Position numbers and translations under genes: made by a program | In this document: positions 9,754 through 22,346 of the stretch, piece by piece | Layout: each line of letters starts with the position of its first letter | Position numbering within the stretch: position 1 is the first letter of the stretch | Assembly: GCA_907163375.1 (NCBI GenBank) | Contig: CAJQUW010003215.1 | Coordinates: 42,936-106,935 of the forward strand | Source: Prostheceraeus crozeri | Lineage: Eukaryota; Platyhelminthes; Polycladida; Euryleptidae | Length of the DNA: 64,000 nucleotides | Direction: 5' to 3' | Notes under the pieces: generated by a model | What the model was told of the DNA's origin: nothing | Seen by the model: the letters and a program-made list of their open reading frames with translations, nothing else | The model's database searches: none

Positions 9754-12700
9754 CGCCACCTGCAAAAATAAGCTTACTTCACCAAATAATAAAATACTTT
9801 ACCAAAAGTGGCAGCAAAAGCAAGGAAATTACATGAAAAATGTTCTTGCGATGTTGCATGGTCAATTTCTTTTGATTCGGAGAAATACTTGATGAACGTA
9901 AGAAATGCCGTGTATCGTGGACTCATGTCTCCTTCTAACAAACAAAAAGTCATTCTAAAACGCAAGACCAATGAATTATGCAAACTGATTTCACATAAAT
10001 TTCAATGGTTCAGATTTTGATTTTACTTAACTTTTCTCTATGTCTAAAACATGTTTTATCACTCACTTAAATCGCTATCAACCTGTCACTCCTTATAAAG
10101 ATATAATAACACTGGAGAATTGATAAATTTGACAAGCATTGTAGCGAAGGGCAATAGAATAAGGTGAATAGACAGTTGTTAGATAAGCAAGCTCAGTACG
10201 ACCTTGGTCAGAATTCCTGAGAGATTTTTACATAATACTCTCCAAATTTGTTTCGTGACAGAATTAATGGACTGCTTGATATTTTGATGGATTTTCCATT
10301 TCTCTACATTTTGCATTCAATTGCGCAGGAAGACGCTGCGAACGTCTGATGACATTTAAATATTCATGCTATGTCACAGAAAAATCATCCGCAGTATCCT
10401 CGGCCGCGTACACACACGAAAAGAAATGTTAGATGTTTTATAATAAGATCATTTATCAGATTTCATGGACAGATAGAGAAGATTTATGCAATATGAAATA
10501 GAAACAAGCCAATACAGATTATTTGATGTACGAGTACACTGCAGGACATTCCGTAACTGCATGACATTAATCAATTACCATTGAGATGAATCAATAAAAT
10601 TCCGATCTTCATGCGTAGTGACATGTGCAAAACGTAAGATCTTGATGGATATTAGGATAAGAAGCCTCACACAGAATAAAGCGTCTTCTATCGTCCATTT
10701 GGGATTTCCCTTTAATTGCATGTAGAAAAGACTACAGCCTATCACACAGAAAAGTCATCAGGTACAAGTCATCTTCCATCACGCTGTCATACAGAGACAG
10801 TCATAAGGCGTCGTCCATCGGACATGAGGCATGAAATCATGCGGCTGGTGAAATTCATTTCCATCTAGCATCAGGCACCAGCCGCGGGACTCCTCTAAAA
10901 TTAGAACAACGTGAAGTGACGCCTGAGGGAAGATATAGGAAGCTGTGATTGGCGAAGAGAAGCGATGTATCAGAAAACAGCTCTTTGTTCACCATGTCGG
11001 ATGAGGACGAGGACGAGGACCAAGACAGTAGTCATAGCAACGGTTAATAGTAAAAAATAGCGATGACGGTGTCGGAAATGGATCTCCCGAGTGTGACTGC
11101 GGTCCGTGGAAGATGGAAGGCAGAAGACGGCAGATGAAAATCGTCTCAGCACACCTTATGGAAGACCCCTTATGAAGAATGAGTGAAAAGGCGAGTGTCA
11201 TGGAAGATGGAAGACGATATATTCTGTGTGGCAGCGGCCAAGGAGATACAAATGGAAGCAATGCTGATGAATAAGCACTCGGCAGCAAGGCGACATTTTT
11301 CCTCTTTTTTCATAATATTTCCCACTTTCCATTTTTCAACATTTCAATTCTCTATTTTCCATTATCAGTATTTTCGCATTTTATCATGACACTTCTTATA
11401 ATTTTATGTGGCTTGTAAAGTAGTTTGAGTTTTTTTTTCTTGATCCTTGATCTGTTTCCTTGTATACCAGGCGTCTTTTCATCAGTATTGTCTATTTCTT
11501 TCATTGTGTGATATCGATGCAAACTTAGTAATTTCGTTCGTCTCATTCTTCTTCAATCATTTAGATCTGCGTTCACTTTGCTTCACTTGTGGTTTGAAAA
11601 TGTAAAGGAAATACTGTTGTGGATATCCTTCTAGCCCTGGAAGGCCCACTGTCTCATTTTTGCTGCGGTCCACCCAAGGCTATACCACCTGACATACCGT
11701 TTTGTGGACTTCTTATTTCCAAACTCTTCCGAAAACTCTTTGGATTAAGATAAATAGAGGGATAACTTTATGACCTGCCGCGAAAAATATTTTTGTCGAT
11801 GATCGGAATTTTGCTACTTTGTGCAAGCATTTGGCAAGACAACTATCAATAAAACGGCTCGTTTTTCAGTAGAACTACAGTATGATGCGTCTGTGAATCA
11901 TGTCATGATCAGCTATTATATAGATCCCATACAGCTTCCAAAGTTGAATGTTATGTAAATACTACTTAGTTGCGTCACGATTAAGTAGTATTTTTGTTTT
12001 TTGCAATCATTTTAGAACTATGAGCATTTTCAAGTCGCCATTAGCTTTAAATCTCTCTTTACAGCAGATGAGTTAGAACGATCACTTCTGAAAGAAAATA
12101 TTCTAGCTCATTTCAAATACCTAATTTGAGTTGTAATTTCTGTCCCAAATAAATCTTCTTAATATCCTGTTGAATTCATGCAGATTTGAGCCGTCGACCG
12201 CTGATGGGGTTGGCGCTTGTGAAATCTGAAGCATTGAATGATTTGACATCGTCTCCGGCAATTTATTCAATATAGACACATATTCCTTGTTTTGTGAGCG
12301 CCGAAGGCCTTTCTGGGTTTACTTTATAAGCAACAAAGTTTATCACTTCGAAGCCAACATTTTCTTTCCCTTGGAGGTCAAACAACATGAATTGTCTTAA
12401 TGGAAAAGTGGAGGTACCATTGACATATTGCTCAAATCTCATTTATTCTCTCTCACTTTAGAACCATAATTTATTATCAGAACAACTGTAGATCGGAATG
12501 AATTCCACAATTATACAATTTCACCTGACCAATGGTGACCAGAAAATTAACATCATTAACAGATGATCGCCTCATTTTCGGCTCTGTACTTAGGAAAGTG
12601 CAATACTTAAAGTTGTGCTCTAATTGATTTTCGTCTCAGAAGGGTTTTCATCATCATCTTGTTCATTTGCAATTTCCGTCACATTCAGAGGAGATTTGAA

Positions 12701-12829
12701 GTTCCAGGATTTGTCACGTTGAAATATATTTTGACCTGACTACTTATCCATGCAATGAATGGTTTAACGTTTCTCATTAATCAAATGAGAGCTTTGAACA
12801 CAGTCATAATGAACTTGAAAACCGCATCT
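9754..12829. other. long stretch without a supported gene
   Basis: Only short frames occur. At 10994 an ATG opens a 17-codon acidic peptide (MSDEDEDEDQDSSHSNG) inside a slightly GC-richer island (10780-11300). It reads like the start of a nuclear protein, but there is no convincing donor site. Nothing else is recognised. Confidence 0.4.
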
Positions 12830-13075
12830 TCAGGAAACAAGATCTCCTAATACAAGGTTCTCAACAAACCGATGCGCGAGCAAATGATTGACAACGTTAA
12901 TTCTTTCTCTCCAAGATTTTCTGACATTTTTGAGTTGACTTGATACATAGGCTATACTGTTGTTCATAAAGTACCAAATGAATACTAGAAAGAATACTGC
13001 AACCACAGAATTAAATATTTTGTTTCTCTGCTTCGGTTTGCTAGAAGTGTGATTAATACGAAATCGCCGGCACAT
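12830..13075 (-). CDS. possible exon of a single-pass membrane protein
   Basis: An 81-codon frame starts MCRRFRINHTSSKPKQRNK, a basic N-terminus. A strong hydrophobic stretch of about 20 residues follows (IFNSVVAVFFLVFIWYFMN), then a polar tail with KSWRERINVV. That is the layout of a type II membrane protein, with a short basic cytosolic end and a signal anchor, such as many Golgi glycosyltransferases have. The tail is too short for an enzyme, so if real this would be a first exon. No strong donor site is seen near its 3' end. There is no family match I recognise, and a chance frame remains quite possible. Confidence 0.25.
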   Translation of the reverse strand: MCRRFRINHTSSKPKQRNKIFNSVVAVFFLVFIWYFMNNSIAYVSSQLKNVRKSWRERINVVNHLLAHRFVENLVLGDLVS

Positions 13076-16000
13076 CGAGGAACGTATTAAGTGGGCAAAA
13101 AGGAATTCCTAATACCGTACAGAGATAGGAAAAAAGTCGTGCATCGCTTGCGGATTCATATGAGTTCCAGCAAAGTGCTTCGATTGCCAATCCTTCAGAT
13201 TGGAAGAATTCATATCATTGCCCACAGGTTTTCTCCATAATGGCCCTTCCGATCATTATTAAAGAAAGCAGCAGGCGTACGAAAATTAGTTCACTTAATG
13301 TTTTCACATCCTCTATTCGGCATTTTCACTGTATAGTGCATGCATTGAATCGAAGCCAGGCGATGTGTATTTTGGTGTGTACGAAGTGATATCACAGCAC
13401 GCACGCATCTCTCACTGGGTCTGGTGTCCTCTGGTGACAGCGTATTGTTTGCCATTTCCAATAGCCAGTGATACACGAATTATCCATTCGAGAAGGAGAA
13501 AGTTGTCTAATTCTGTGATGTGCCATTTCGATATTCAGGTTACATACAATTCTTCCTTTCTAGGAAACCGAAGCGCACGCAGATGAATCTAATTCTGTGA
13601 CTGAACCTGAGTACAAACTGCGACTACGAATTGAGTCCCAAAATCTGGTATTCTTTGAGAGTACGAATATATTAGTACTCATTCTAAAACTGCTTGGGTT
13701 CGAAAGCACAGCACTTAATTCGCACTCATTTAATGACTTGCATAGGAAAAGCACTCATCAGTCGATAAATGCGATATGGCATATGTAGCCTTCAGTATCT
13801 CATATGCGAATCCATCTATACCAAAGTGTTTAAATATATCAAGTGTGGAAACTCCCCATTACTCTAATGTATTTTTAGTGGCGACAAATCCGCCATCTTT
13901 TTTCGCCAAGATAATTTTCAGATATTTATATTCATCAATTTCAAGAAGTCGCTGTGGCTAAAATATTTGGTGACAACTTCATTTTTCTAGTGATTCCTAC
14001 ATAAAATTTACTGCTTTATTCATTTTTCACATCAATTTTGATGTTGAACGTGTCATTTCTGAATGATATGGCTTTATAGATGAAACAGTGGAGAAATTGC
14101 GTCATTTGGCTCTCAGATATTGTTTATCTACATATTGAAGATGCATCTAATACAAATATTTCCTGGAATGAGAAAAAAGGAATATTTGCTCGCTATTTCA
14201 GCAACATTTTTGTGCTTTAGATGGTTCTTTAACGTTTCATCTGCGAGTGAAGATTAACTGCGCGTGGTTGACGCACGTGACTCTTGCGCTTGTCATAAAA
14301 CAGCCCGTCATGCTCTTATTTTACTGATATCTGTGTTCATACATTGAGTGCACCAGTTGCCGGAAATTCCACCAACTTCATGATATTTGAGCGAGATGTT
14401 CCCACACAAATCACTTTACGTTTTCACTGTTGTGACGTCATGCCTATTCGCTGTCTGATTGCTTTATTAACTAAGGAAGCAGACAGACAGTCGCTACTGT
14501 GACTGTTCACAAGGCGCACGATGTTCTAAATTTTGCTGCTCAGGGAATCATTATGATATTGCGTGAAATGGCGTCTGGTAAGTTGATGTTAATGATAGTT
14601 AATTGAATCAACTAAAAGTTTTGCAACACGAGTATAGTCATTACATCTGATGCAGTTGATATCACCCATCCACGGTTATACATTTCATTTAGTAGAAGCA
14701 AATATAATTCTTAAGTGGCAACTCAGTGATGGTTAACTACATAGTCCACACAACCTCGTTCATGATGATGTTCAAGGTTGAAAAACACTCTGTCTAGTGG
14801 TCGATATTGTAAAAAAAAAGTTTGACGCAATCAACTGGATCAGCTAGTCGGTCAAATTTTTTGGCATATAATGAAACTATGTGTAAAGTGTATATATAAG
14901 GTGCAATAATTTCCTCCATGACCATTTTGACTGGACAACAAGGTCAATTTCGCACTGCTGAACCGATTCAACCCAGTTTACCGCATCATGAATGTTATAC
15001 GAAAAGCTTCTTCCAAGTTACTATGTTTAATAAAGAACACCGTTAAAGAACAATTTTAGTAGGCCTATTAGAGTAGTGGAAGCTGAGAGAGTCTTTTTGT
15101 GAGAATACTTTCAAAAAAAGAAAATTAGCGGTTCTATAATTCAATTAGCAAAAATGAAATTAATTTTTAGTTACTAGCAAGGCTTGATTTGATCAGATAT
15201 CAAAAGACGTGAGGTTATTCGCACGCAATGTTGCGTGTAAATAGCCAGACAACTGAGGCCAAGTTATTCCCACGTAAAAGTGGGTACCAGCAGCCGTAAC
15301 TATACAGTGAGGTTTTCAGACGCAAAAATTCATCGAAGTGGTAACTGTATTTAATGAACGGTTATATTTTTGCATGATCACTTCAAATATTCCGCATAAT
15401 TTGTTTAGGCATTCATCGTTAGAATTAAGCAATTGCTTCTTAGAAGTGGTTGTCTACTGAACACGTTGCCAAAGTTTCATAGTATCATTTTTTTTTAGCA
15501 TATACATGTAATGATATACTGAATCTGTCTTCTTGGCAATTCGTAGTCGCTGCTCGTCCGCGATTTCCCCATGATCATCATTATTCTTCAATAATTGTAC
15601 AGTTTTTGATTTGATGTGAAATCAACATGTTTGATAACAGTGGTAGGCATAACAGAAGGTACAAATTGATGCACTTGTTTAATCTCTAGGAGTAGGTATA
15701 TTCAAAATGTTAAAGCGGGCATTGATTCCTTTGCTTAGTTATTCGGATGAAGCTTTTTTGACATACGGTAAACTAGGGCGAATCAGTCATTGTTGGTAAG
15801 AAATCTGTCTATTGGCTCAATGATGGCCACTATGACATGATGACCTATGTCAGTGGTAGGCAACCAATTTGTGGTAGTGATGACTTACAGATCCAGTTGA
15901 TTACATCACAATCGGTTGCACTGTATCGGCCGTTAGATGAATCGAATGCCTACAAACTTGTATTGTGATGAGTCTGACACATTTGTTGCAATATTTTTTA

Positions 16001-18084
16001 TTTAAGCCTTTAACAGAAGCTTAATAATCAAATTTTGATCAATTTAGAAAAGCTGCTTCTTCAACCGAAATTTATATTTATTATGATTTGAAAATATCCA
16101 AAATAACTACGCTACGTTTATTTTATGATATTAGCTACATAAGAATAATGATTTTTTCTGGGTGTGCGCAGCATTCACCTGCTCGCACCGAAAATTTTAG
16201 AAGTCATGCTGAAGCAATTATTAGTAGGCCTGTAGGTGAAATATAATTTGTTAAAATAAAGATAGCCTACATATTCGCAAGAGGAGCAACAGCGGGGTAT
16301 TCACAGCGAAATAATAAAAATTCTGAGAGATTTTGCTGCCAAAAATAATTTGCCATGAACTTGAATGCCCAGTATATTTCCGTCATGAAAAAATGCTATT
16401 CATGTCTATTACTTTCTTGGAGTATTGAAATATAATTGAAATATTGCATTATGAAGTTACTTTTGATCAGCCCTATATATGTGCATTTTTGTCAACATCA
16501 TGAAGCAGTATGAGGCAATCAGTATTCCGTAGTCTATACTGCACTTTGAAATGCTTAATACCGATGTCAGATGAACATGTACGGTGTAATTAATTGATAA
16601 TTATTCGCAACGTCTAGACATAAACTTGAATGAGCAGCACTCGAAATTTAATTGGTACAAGTGATCAAATCAAAAGTGAAACGTTTTGTGGTTTATTCTA
16701 TATAGCTTTATAATACAAATTTCGGTTGAAGGCCTTCTGTGAATTGATGCATCCTATGATGTTCCAACCGATGAAATCAAAGCTGCGTCCCAAATACTTT
16801 CATCTGCATCTGAATGTTTCGTGTTGCTTTCCTTTTTCTGTTGTGAATATGATTTTACTTTTCAGTGATTTGCCGGAAGCCGAGGAACTATTGTATTAAT
16901 TGCTCAATGTACTCGAATGCAATTAATACAAAGTATCTGCAGCTTAAGGCTGGAGCGTCATTCATCATTTTTCATTATTTTCATCACTAACAAAAACAGT
17001 CATTTATGTGATACATCAATAATTTAGTGACAACATTTCAGAATTTGACTATTTCTTCATAATTTTTTATCTCAACATGGATAATCAAATACTGCTATTG
17101 ATCATAGAAGGAAATACAAGGGAATACTCTGATGTAAGAAGAAAATGAGATGTTAGGATGTCAATAAAAAAATATTACATTTCACATAGGATACTTTCAT
17201 AATCAAAAGAAAAAAATAGGACTAAAATAGTATATAAGGTCCATCATGTTTCCAACATACAATTGTACTCAAGCATGCTTACACGATCAAATAATGAAGA
17301 CAGTACAAATGAGAAATAAAATTGAAAGAGAAAAATGATGGGAACTAAAGAAAAGATGACTTATAGCTTTTGGCTTTTCAGTAATGAGGATGTCAATATC
17401 AGAATTTGTTTAACATCTCACTTTTGGCAAACGAATAATTTTAGGGTAGAGAGAGCGATACACAAAGTGATATTTAGTGAATAAAAAATGCTCTACTGAT
17501 AGTAAAGAAATCCAACGCACGCAGCAACCGCCCACTGCTTAGGCTCTATCTTCCGAATATCAAAACTTTATCCGCAGTAGAGTTACTAATGATCTGGAAT
17601 GAGCGATTGTCTTCTGCAGCGGTCTACAACAGTCTGCACAATGTTAGGCCGCTATGAGGAAACGGAGACCATTCGTTGCGAGAACAAGAGAAAGATTGGT
17701 TGCGAAAAATTGCGAGTGGAGAGAAATTTGGAGGAAGGTGATATTTGCGAACGAGAGAAAATTTCGGAGATTGAGTAATGACCGGCGGATTCAAGTCCAT
17801 AAGAACGCATGAGCGAATGAAAGCTGAGAACTCCAGATAGGGCATACGAAGTATAGGAAGCTAGTTCAATAGATGTTTTGGGAGTGATCTGACTTTATGA
17901 TCTTAGTGAGCTACAAATTCAGAAATCTTTCGTAAAATTAGAAAAACGTGAATACTTACGTCAATACCCCGAGTATTTTTTCTATGCATCGTCAGCAGAC
18001 CGTCGGATTCCATCTTTCATGAAAGAGCTCATCATTGGCTGATCAGTGTCATCATGCTAGAAGTAATTGAAAGATAGTAACGGC
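13076..18084. other. long AT-rich stretch without a supported gene
   Basis: I see no gene family, tRNA or rRNA. A possible donor CTG/GTAAGT at about 14578 follows a short frame MILREMASG and could mark a first exon, weakly. The segment 13775-13825 is shared with 20427-20475 (a short dispersed repeat around GGCATATGTA and CAGTATCTCA). Confidence 0.4.
13775..13825 (+). repeat. short dispersed repeat, copy 1
   Basis: About 50 bp matching 20427-20475 at roughly 80%, sharing GGCATATGTA, CAGTATCTCA and ATCCATCTA. The family is unknown. Confidence 0.5.
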
Positions 18085-18290
18085 CATCAAGATTACCAGA
18101 TCTTAATCCTATCGAACATATGTGATATGATCTGGCGTACAGGAAAGTATCAAGAACAGGTGGAAGTAATTGTTTGAAGGACTTGACAGTCCATGGAAGG
18201 TCGAAGACTGAACGAGCATTCCTCAGAGCGCAGTTGATACCAATAAATATTTATACTTCAAAGAATCAGAAGTATGATCAATTCATCAGG
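18085..18290 (+). pseudogene. Tc1/mariner transposase scrap
   Basis: The plus strand reads RPSRLPDLNPIEHM, one stop codon in place of the expected Trp, then YDLAYRKVSRTGG. This is the well-known C-terminal block of Tc1-type DDE transposases (PDLNPIEHxWD), which carries the catalytic Glu. No upstream catalytic Asp, HTH domain or terminal repeats were found nearby, so this is an isolated C-terminal remnant with at least one stop. Confidence 0.75.
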
Positions 18291-19121
18291 TCTCTTTCGA
18301 TAATGTATCATTTTATAATCCTTTGAAAATATCAGCATTTATCATGAGGTTAATTACTTTTCTTAACTTACGCAATAGAAACATTTATTACAGTATGATA
18401 AGAGGTTTGCTTGGTTATATAAAAAGATAACACACATTTTTGGGATAAGTGTAAGTCCCCCCTTAAATCGTAAAGAGTGGATTGTAGTCGTTCATTAAGT
18501 ACCTTAATAATCAATTAATTTCTATGCCAAATCGAATCTAGCATTTTAACCATAGAAATGGATCTTCATCTCATGTTTTTGTCTTCCGGATGTCTACGGA
18601 TAATTATGTAATTTTTCACTACTTCATAGTTTTGACATAGCTATGCAGTCCCTTCCATTCAATATTTCAATACTATTCTGTTGTCAATTGCGATATCAAA
18701 TAAAACTGCTTATAAGAGCTGGCGAAAAAGTAATATCATAGCTGTCGCCACAAATCAACCATTGATTCCATACTTCCCTTATGTACTTACTTTGATCTAT
18801 ACACTGTAAATAGCTCAATACCAATCACATACGAAGGATGTATACCAAAATATTTTTTTGCATATTCCTGTGTCTATTTGTAAGCTTTTCGTATGGCACA
18901 GAACGCGACAGCAAGTTGTAAAAAGTGACACATAAGGCAGACATTTAGTTTCTTTTCTCTCAGAGCTTGATTTCTATGGTCAGAAAATTCAAATTGATGC
19001 ATCAAACTCCAACTCAAACTATGACCAATCAAGTGCATCGTGAAATCAATAACACGTCAATGTGAATCTTGAATTTTCTAGATTTGAGACATCTATTCGT
19101 TATCTGTGATAGAGCTTTGAA

Positions 19122-19469
19122 ATGGACGAACGAAGTGAAAAGCGCATTAAAATTATTACTCTATCAGAGAACACAGACAAGACAATGACTGAAATCGCAA
19201 ACATTGTTGGCATGTGCAAAGTCAGCGTGAGTCTTATTTTGAAACAATGTCGCGAAATTGGAAATGCAGATTTAAAATATCAAAACTGTGGTGGTTCAAA
19301 TAAAAAGCTATCAGACCGAGATCTCCGTCGTATGCGTATCCTCTGTGAAAACAATCAGAGAATGACGGCAAAAGATATTCAAGAAGAAATAGGTGAACGA
19401 GCTGATTCCGTTAGCCTAAGGACAATACAAAGAGGATTGAATGACATCGGTTGTCGTGTTTTTGACTAA
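19122..19469 (+). CDS. Tc1-like transposase, N-terminal DNA-binding part
   Basis: The 115-codon frame starts MDERSEKRIKIITLSENTD and shows two helix-turn-helix-like segments: about residues 18-45 (TMTEIANIVGMCKVSVSLILK) and 80-108 (TAKDIQEEIG to SLRTIQRGLNDIG). This is the bipartite paired-like domain by which Tc1 transposases bind their terminal repeats. A GGSNKKLSDRD linker lies between them, like the GRPR-type linker of the family. The frame stops before the catalytic domain, so it cannot encode an active enzyme. Confidence 0.75.
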   Translation: MDERSEKRIKIITLSENTDKTMTEIANIVGMCKVSVSLILKQCREIGNADLKYQNCGGSNKKLSDRDLRRMRILCENNQRMTAKDIQEEIGERADSVSLRTIQRGLNDIGCRVFD

Positions 19470-19935
19470 AGCTCAGACAGAAAAACGTTGTCAGTGGGGG
19501 AATGGGCATTGCAGCACCGTAATTGGGGAGAAGATCAGTGGAATAAAGTGAAGTGTGGTTACAAAATTGTGATTGAATTGAGAGAGTCCACAATTTGTCA
19601 GAGTTGTCGATGGTTTTCCTCTTACTTCTGAGCATAATTGTTTAACGACAAAACACCCAACCAGAGTTATTATTTGGTCTTGTTTCTCATTTTACGGACC
19701 AGGACCGAATGGTATGTGTCAGAAGCAATCAGCAATCGTGTTATTCAGCAGCTTCAGCAGTGGTATCCTGGCTCAGATGGAGTATTTCAACAAGATAATG
19801 CTCTATGTCATGAGAGCAAACGGGCGATGGAAGACTTTCGTTCCAACAATATCACCATCATGTACTGGCCCTCATCGTCCCCGAATATCAATACCATGGA
19901 GAATCCGTGAGGAATAGTGAAGAAGCGAATTCTGA
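19470..19935 (+). pseudogene. Tc1-like transposase, catalytic part, decayed
   Basis: Fragments of the DDE domain continue in shifting frames. WALQHRNWGEDQWNKV-like sequence stands at about 19500-19545. The region of the first catalytic Asp (WSDES in relatives) is not recognisable. A 90-codon block (19638-19910) has VFQQDNALCH and YWPSSSPNINTMEN. Thirty-four residues separate the second Asp from the Glu, giving the DD34E spacing typical of Tc1. A stop follows TMENP, after which KKRILKMKPKS continues in a shifted frame. Confidence 0.75.
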
Positions 19936-20426
19936 AAATGAAGCCGAAATCAAAAAACGACTTAAGTCCTGCATTCAGTTAAGTGTGGCAAATCGATGAT
20001 GAGATATTGAACATTATGCAATCTTTGGTTAGATCGATGCCACGACGTGCGACTGCACTGATCGATCCTCGAGTATTTCATGCAAAATACTGAACTCAAT
20101 TTCATGAAACTTCTCCTGTAAGAAGTTGATCTAATTGACATTCGTGATGTGATTACATGATTTATTACAAAAGTAATACAGTTATCGGACACAATTTTAG
20201 ACTGTTATGTCAAAAATTCTTTGAAATGTCACATGTTTAAAACTTGCAGTCGCGTACTGTATTTCAAGTGGAGTATGCTTTACATACTAAAGTCATACTA
20301 GCACAATGTTAAAGGAAGGCATCAACGATGTCTAAAGTATGTTGATTTTGAGGCCTTTGGCAAAGAAGATCACACTAATGTTACTACTGTTTTGTCAGTA
20401 GTGGGATAATGACATTCAAGAGTCAT

Positions 20427-20475
20427 ACGGCATATGTAAGCCGCAGTATCTCACATGCACATCCATCTACTGCTG
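20427..20475 (+). repeat. short dispersed repeat, copy 2
   Basis: Matches 13775-13825. It lies directly after the end of the CACTGTAAATAGC repeat. From here to about 21479 no further gene is recognised. A slightly GC-richer island at 21240-21410 has no family match. Confidence 0.45.
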
Positions 20476-21479
20476 TATATAAGACCTGCTGGGGGAACAC
20501 AAATGCATTTGTATCAGTTAAATTGTAATCATCTTGAAGAAGGTGATTAAATGCAGAATACATTGAATTGCATGTAAACTTCATACAAGGGCTTCTATAC
20601 TTCATAATAGGTCAACTAAAATAGTCAGATGCAGTCAGCAAATGCTAATAGTATCAAAGTGAAATTAAAACAGCTAGCTTAGAATTCATATGTCAGATGT
20701 CTTTAAATATTTTTGCAAATTTGACCATTGCCGTTCACGATAATAAAAGTGACAATTCACATGCCAAAGGTAGTCATAACATGTCCACGCAGAGAATGCG
20801 CAAATCAGCTGAGTCGATTTTATAATCATCATCATTGAATTGAAAAGAATATACGCGTGCTTCCATTAATACATGAAAAAATATTTAAATATGAAAAAAT
20901 ACATAGTTCACTGTAAAGCAATGAAATTTGTCAAGTCGTAGTGATGAATTGGTTTTAATGGCTGACAGTGACTTGATTTTTTCATGCTGAGATTCAGTTT
21001 ATGGTTTAAAGAGAAATACTGTTCCTCTTCACTGAAGCATCTGCCTTAGAGGTGAAATTAATCAGACGTCTGGTTCAAAGGTAATGTTGTGAGTTAAAGT
21101 TCAAAATAAAGCTTATTGTCGGCTATTGTCTTGGAATTTTACTTTTGTCCGTCATCTTCTGGGTTTCCCTGCTTGCTGTTCATGTTGTTCATTGATGATA
21201 ATTCTTATCTTGAATTAATATGTTATTGTTTTCAAATGAAGGATTGAGCTCTAGACTGAAATCTATAGAGATGAACGGTCGCCGGCCGACTTCTCTGAAC
21301 GTTGGGGTGCTCTCTGAAGTGCAGGACGTCTTGATTCGAAATGTTTCATCTCAGACTGACGCCTGTTCATTGATTGACAGCTCGATGTCCAGTTTGATAG
21401 CTGTACTGCTTCTGAAAAATGGAAATATATGTGGTCAAATATAAATATTGTGTATATATGTATATACTGTCACTGCTTC

Positions 21480-21913
21480 AAAACAAAAAGCAAAATATCA
21501 AAGGTGTGGAAAAATGTGACGACAAACGATGTAAATGCTGCCTCCATCTACTAACTGGAAAAGAATTTACAATAAATGGTGAGAAATACTCAATAAGAGC
21601 TAATATGAGCTACCATTCATCAAATATCATTTATATGCTCAAGTGCAATGGCTGCTCGGATTTCTATATTGGGCAGTCTGGCGATCAGCTAAAGAACCGG
21701 ATGACTGTTCATAGACAGCACGTAAATCATCCCATGAGTGCTCCACTAAATGTTAGCAAACACATATCTAGGTGTACCAAAGATACTGCTGACCCTAAAT
21801 TCATGGTGCTCCCATTGTATCAACTACATTATAGTGCATGTAAAGCGGAGAGGGAAAGGCATGAACGAAAATTCATTTTAAAATTTAAGCCATCCCTTAA
21901 CGCTAGTAGATAG
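21480..21913 (+). pseudogene. Penelope-like element, 3' end of ORF (GIY-YIG endonuclease)
   Basis: This is the C-terminal part of a PLE polyprotein, truncated at the 5' side. After GVEKCDDKRCKCC, a Cys cluster typical of the linker before the endonuclease, it has NIIYMLKCNGCSDFYIGQSG, the GIY-YIG core with YIGQSG for YIG, then RMTVHRQHV with the conserved Arg and His region. A late conserved Glu (ERERHERKFI) precedes the closing FKPSLN. In full elements this domain follows the reverse transcriptase and nicks the target. No reverse transcriptase is seen upstream, so this is a 5'-truncated copy. A hammerhead ribozyme lies 40 bases downstream. Confidence 0.85.
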
Positions 21914-21945
21914 TGTGATATTTTTTGTTTTGATATAATTTAGCA

Positions 21946-21997
21946 TAATTTGTCTGATGAGATGGACAAGTACTCCGTCGAAAGCGCTAGCCAATAA
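21946..21997 (+). ncRNA. minimal type I hammerhead ribozyme of a PLE
   Basis: CTGATGA at 21954-21960 is followed by stem II GATGGA/TCCGTC (21961-21966 with 21974-21979, loop CAAGTAC), then GAAA at 21980-21983. Next comes AGCGCT, a self-complementary stem III, then A as the cleavage-site base (NUH = CUA). Stem I is formed by bases just before CTGATGA and just after the A, with mismatches. PLE ends are known to carry such minimal hammerheads that work best as dimers, and a palindromic stem III fits that. It lies right after the GIY-YIG stop, where the 3' terminal repeat is expected. Confidence 0.7.
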
Positions 21998-22083
21998 ATT
22001 ATTTAAATTTATTTCTCATTGATCTATTGGTTTACTTTATTGATTGATAACTATCTACTCTACCATTTACTTATTTTTATCGA

Positions 22084-22105
22084 ATATATATATATATATA
22101 TATAT
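22084..22105. repeat. (TA)n microsatellite
   Basis: About 11 TA units. Between here and 22346 I see no gene. The segment around 22205-22245 carries a hairpin followed by TGAAAC on the minus strand that may be a decayed end of the next PLE. Confidence 0.9.
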
Positions 22106-22346
22106 TGATTGAAGAAATGGTTATCAAAGTGCTCAATATTATTAAATAGAGCTATTAAATATAAATATAATAAACGTTAAAAGTTTTTCAGTACGTAACT
22201 ATAAGTACTATAGTTTCACGGCCATTCGACCGATTTTCAAACGTTACAACTATGGAAAGAAACATTTCAAAGTCAGTATGAGAGATGGCAAGGTGTAGAG
22301 ATAGAATAGCTGTTGATATATAAATGTTCATAGATGTTTCACAAGA

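Larger units (their letters stand above)
18899..20259 (+). mobile_element. Tc1-like DNA transposon, degenerate
   Basis: The 1361-bp element has termini CAGAACGCGACAGCAAGTT (left) and the matching reverse complement ending GCAGTCGCGTACTG (right). It sits in a TA target: the right copy at 20260-20261 is TA, and the left at 18897-18898 has decayed to CA. The empty site is visible in the sister repeat at 55898-56171. The transposase is broken into two blocks. Confidence 0.85.
18802..20426 (+). repeat. CACTGTAAATAGC repeat, copy split by a Tc1 element
   Basis: The two halves, 18802-18898 and 20260-20426, together match the uninterrupted 274-bp copy at 55898-56171, which lies in the opposite orientation. 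The repeat starts CACTGTAAATAGCTCAATACC and ends GACATTCAAGAGTCAT. A shorter variant starts at 54915. The uninterrupted copy acts as the empty-site control for the Tc1 insertion. This is probably a MITE family. Confidence 0.8.

Noticed and set aside
9808-10020. 70-codon frame MAAKARKLHEKCSCDVAW
   Set aside because: No family look, no splice signals, and a complementary frame of equal length; probably chance.
15283-15302. GTACCAGCAGCCGTAAC resembles the universal 530-loop of small-subunit rRNA
   Set aside because: Only about ten bases match in a row and the surroundings show no other rRNA helix or conserved block, so I treat it as chance.
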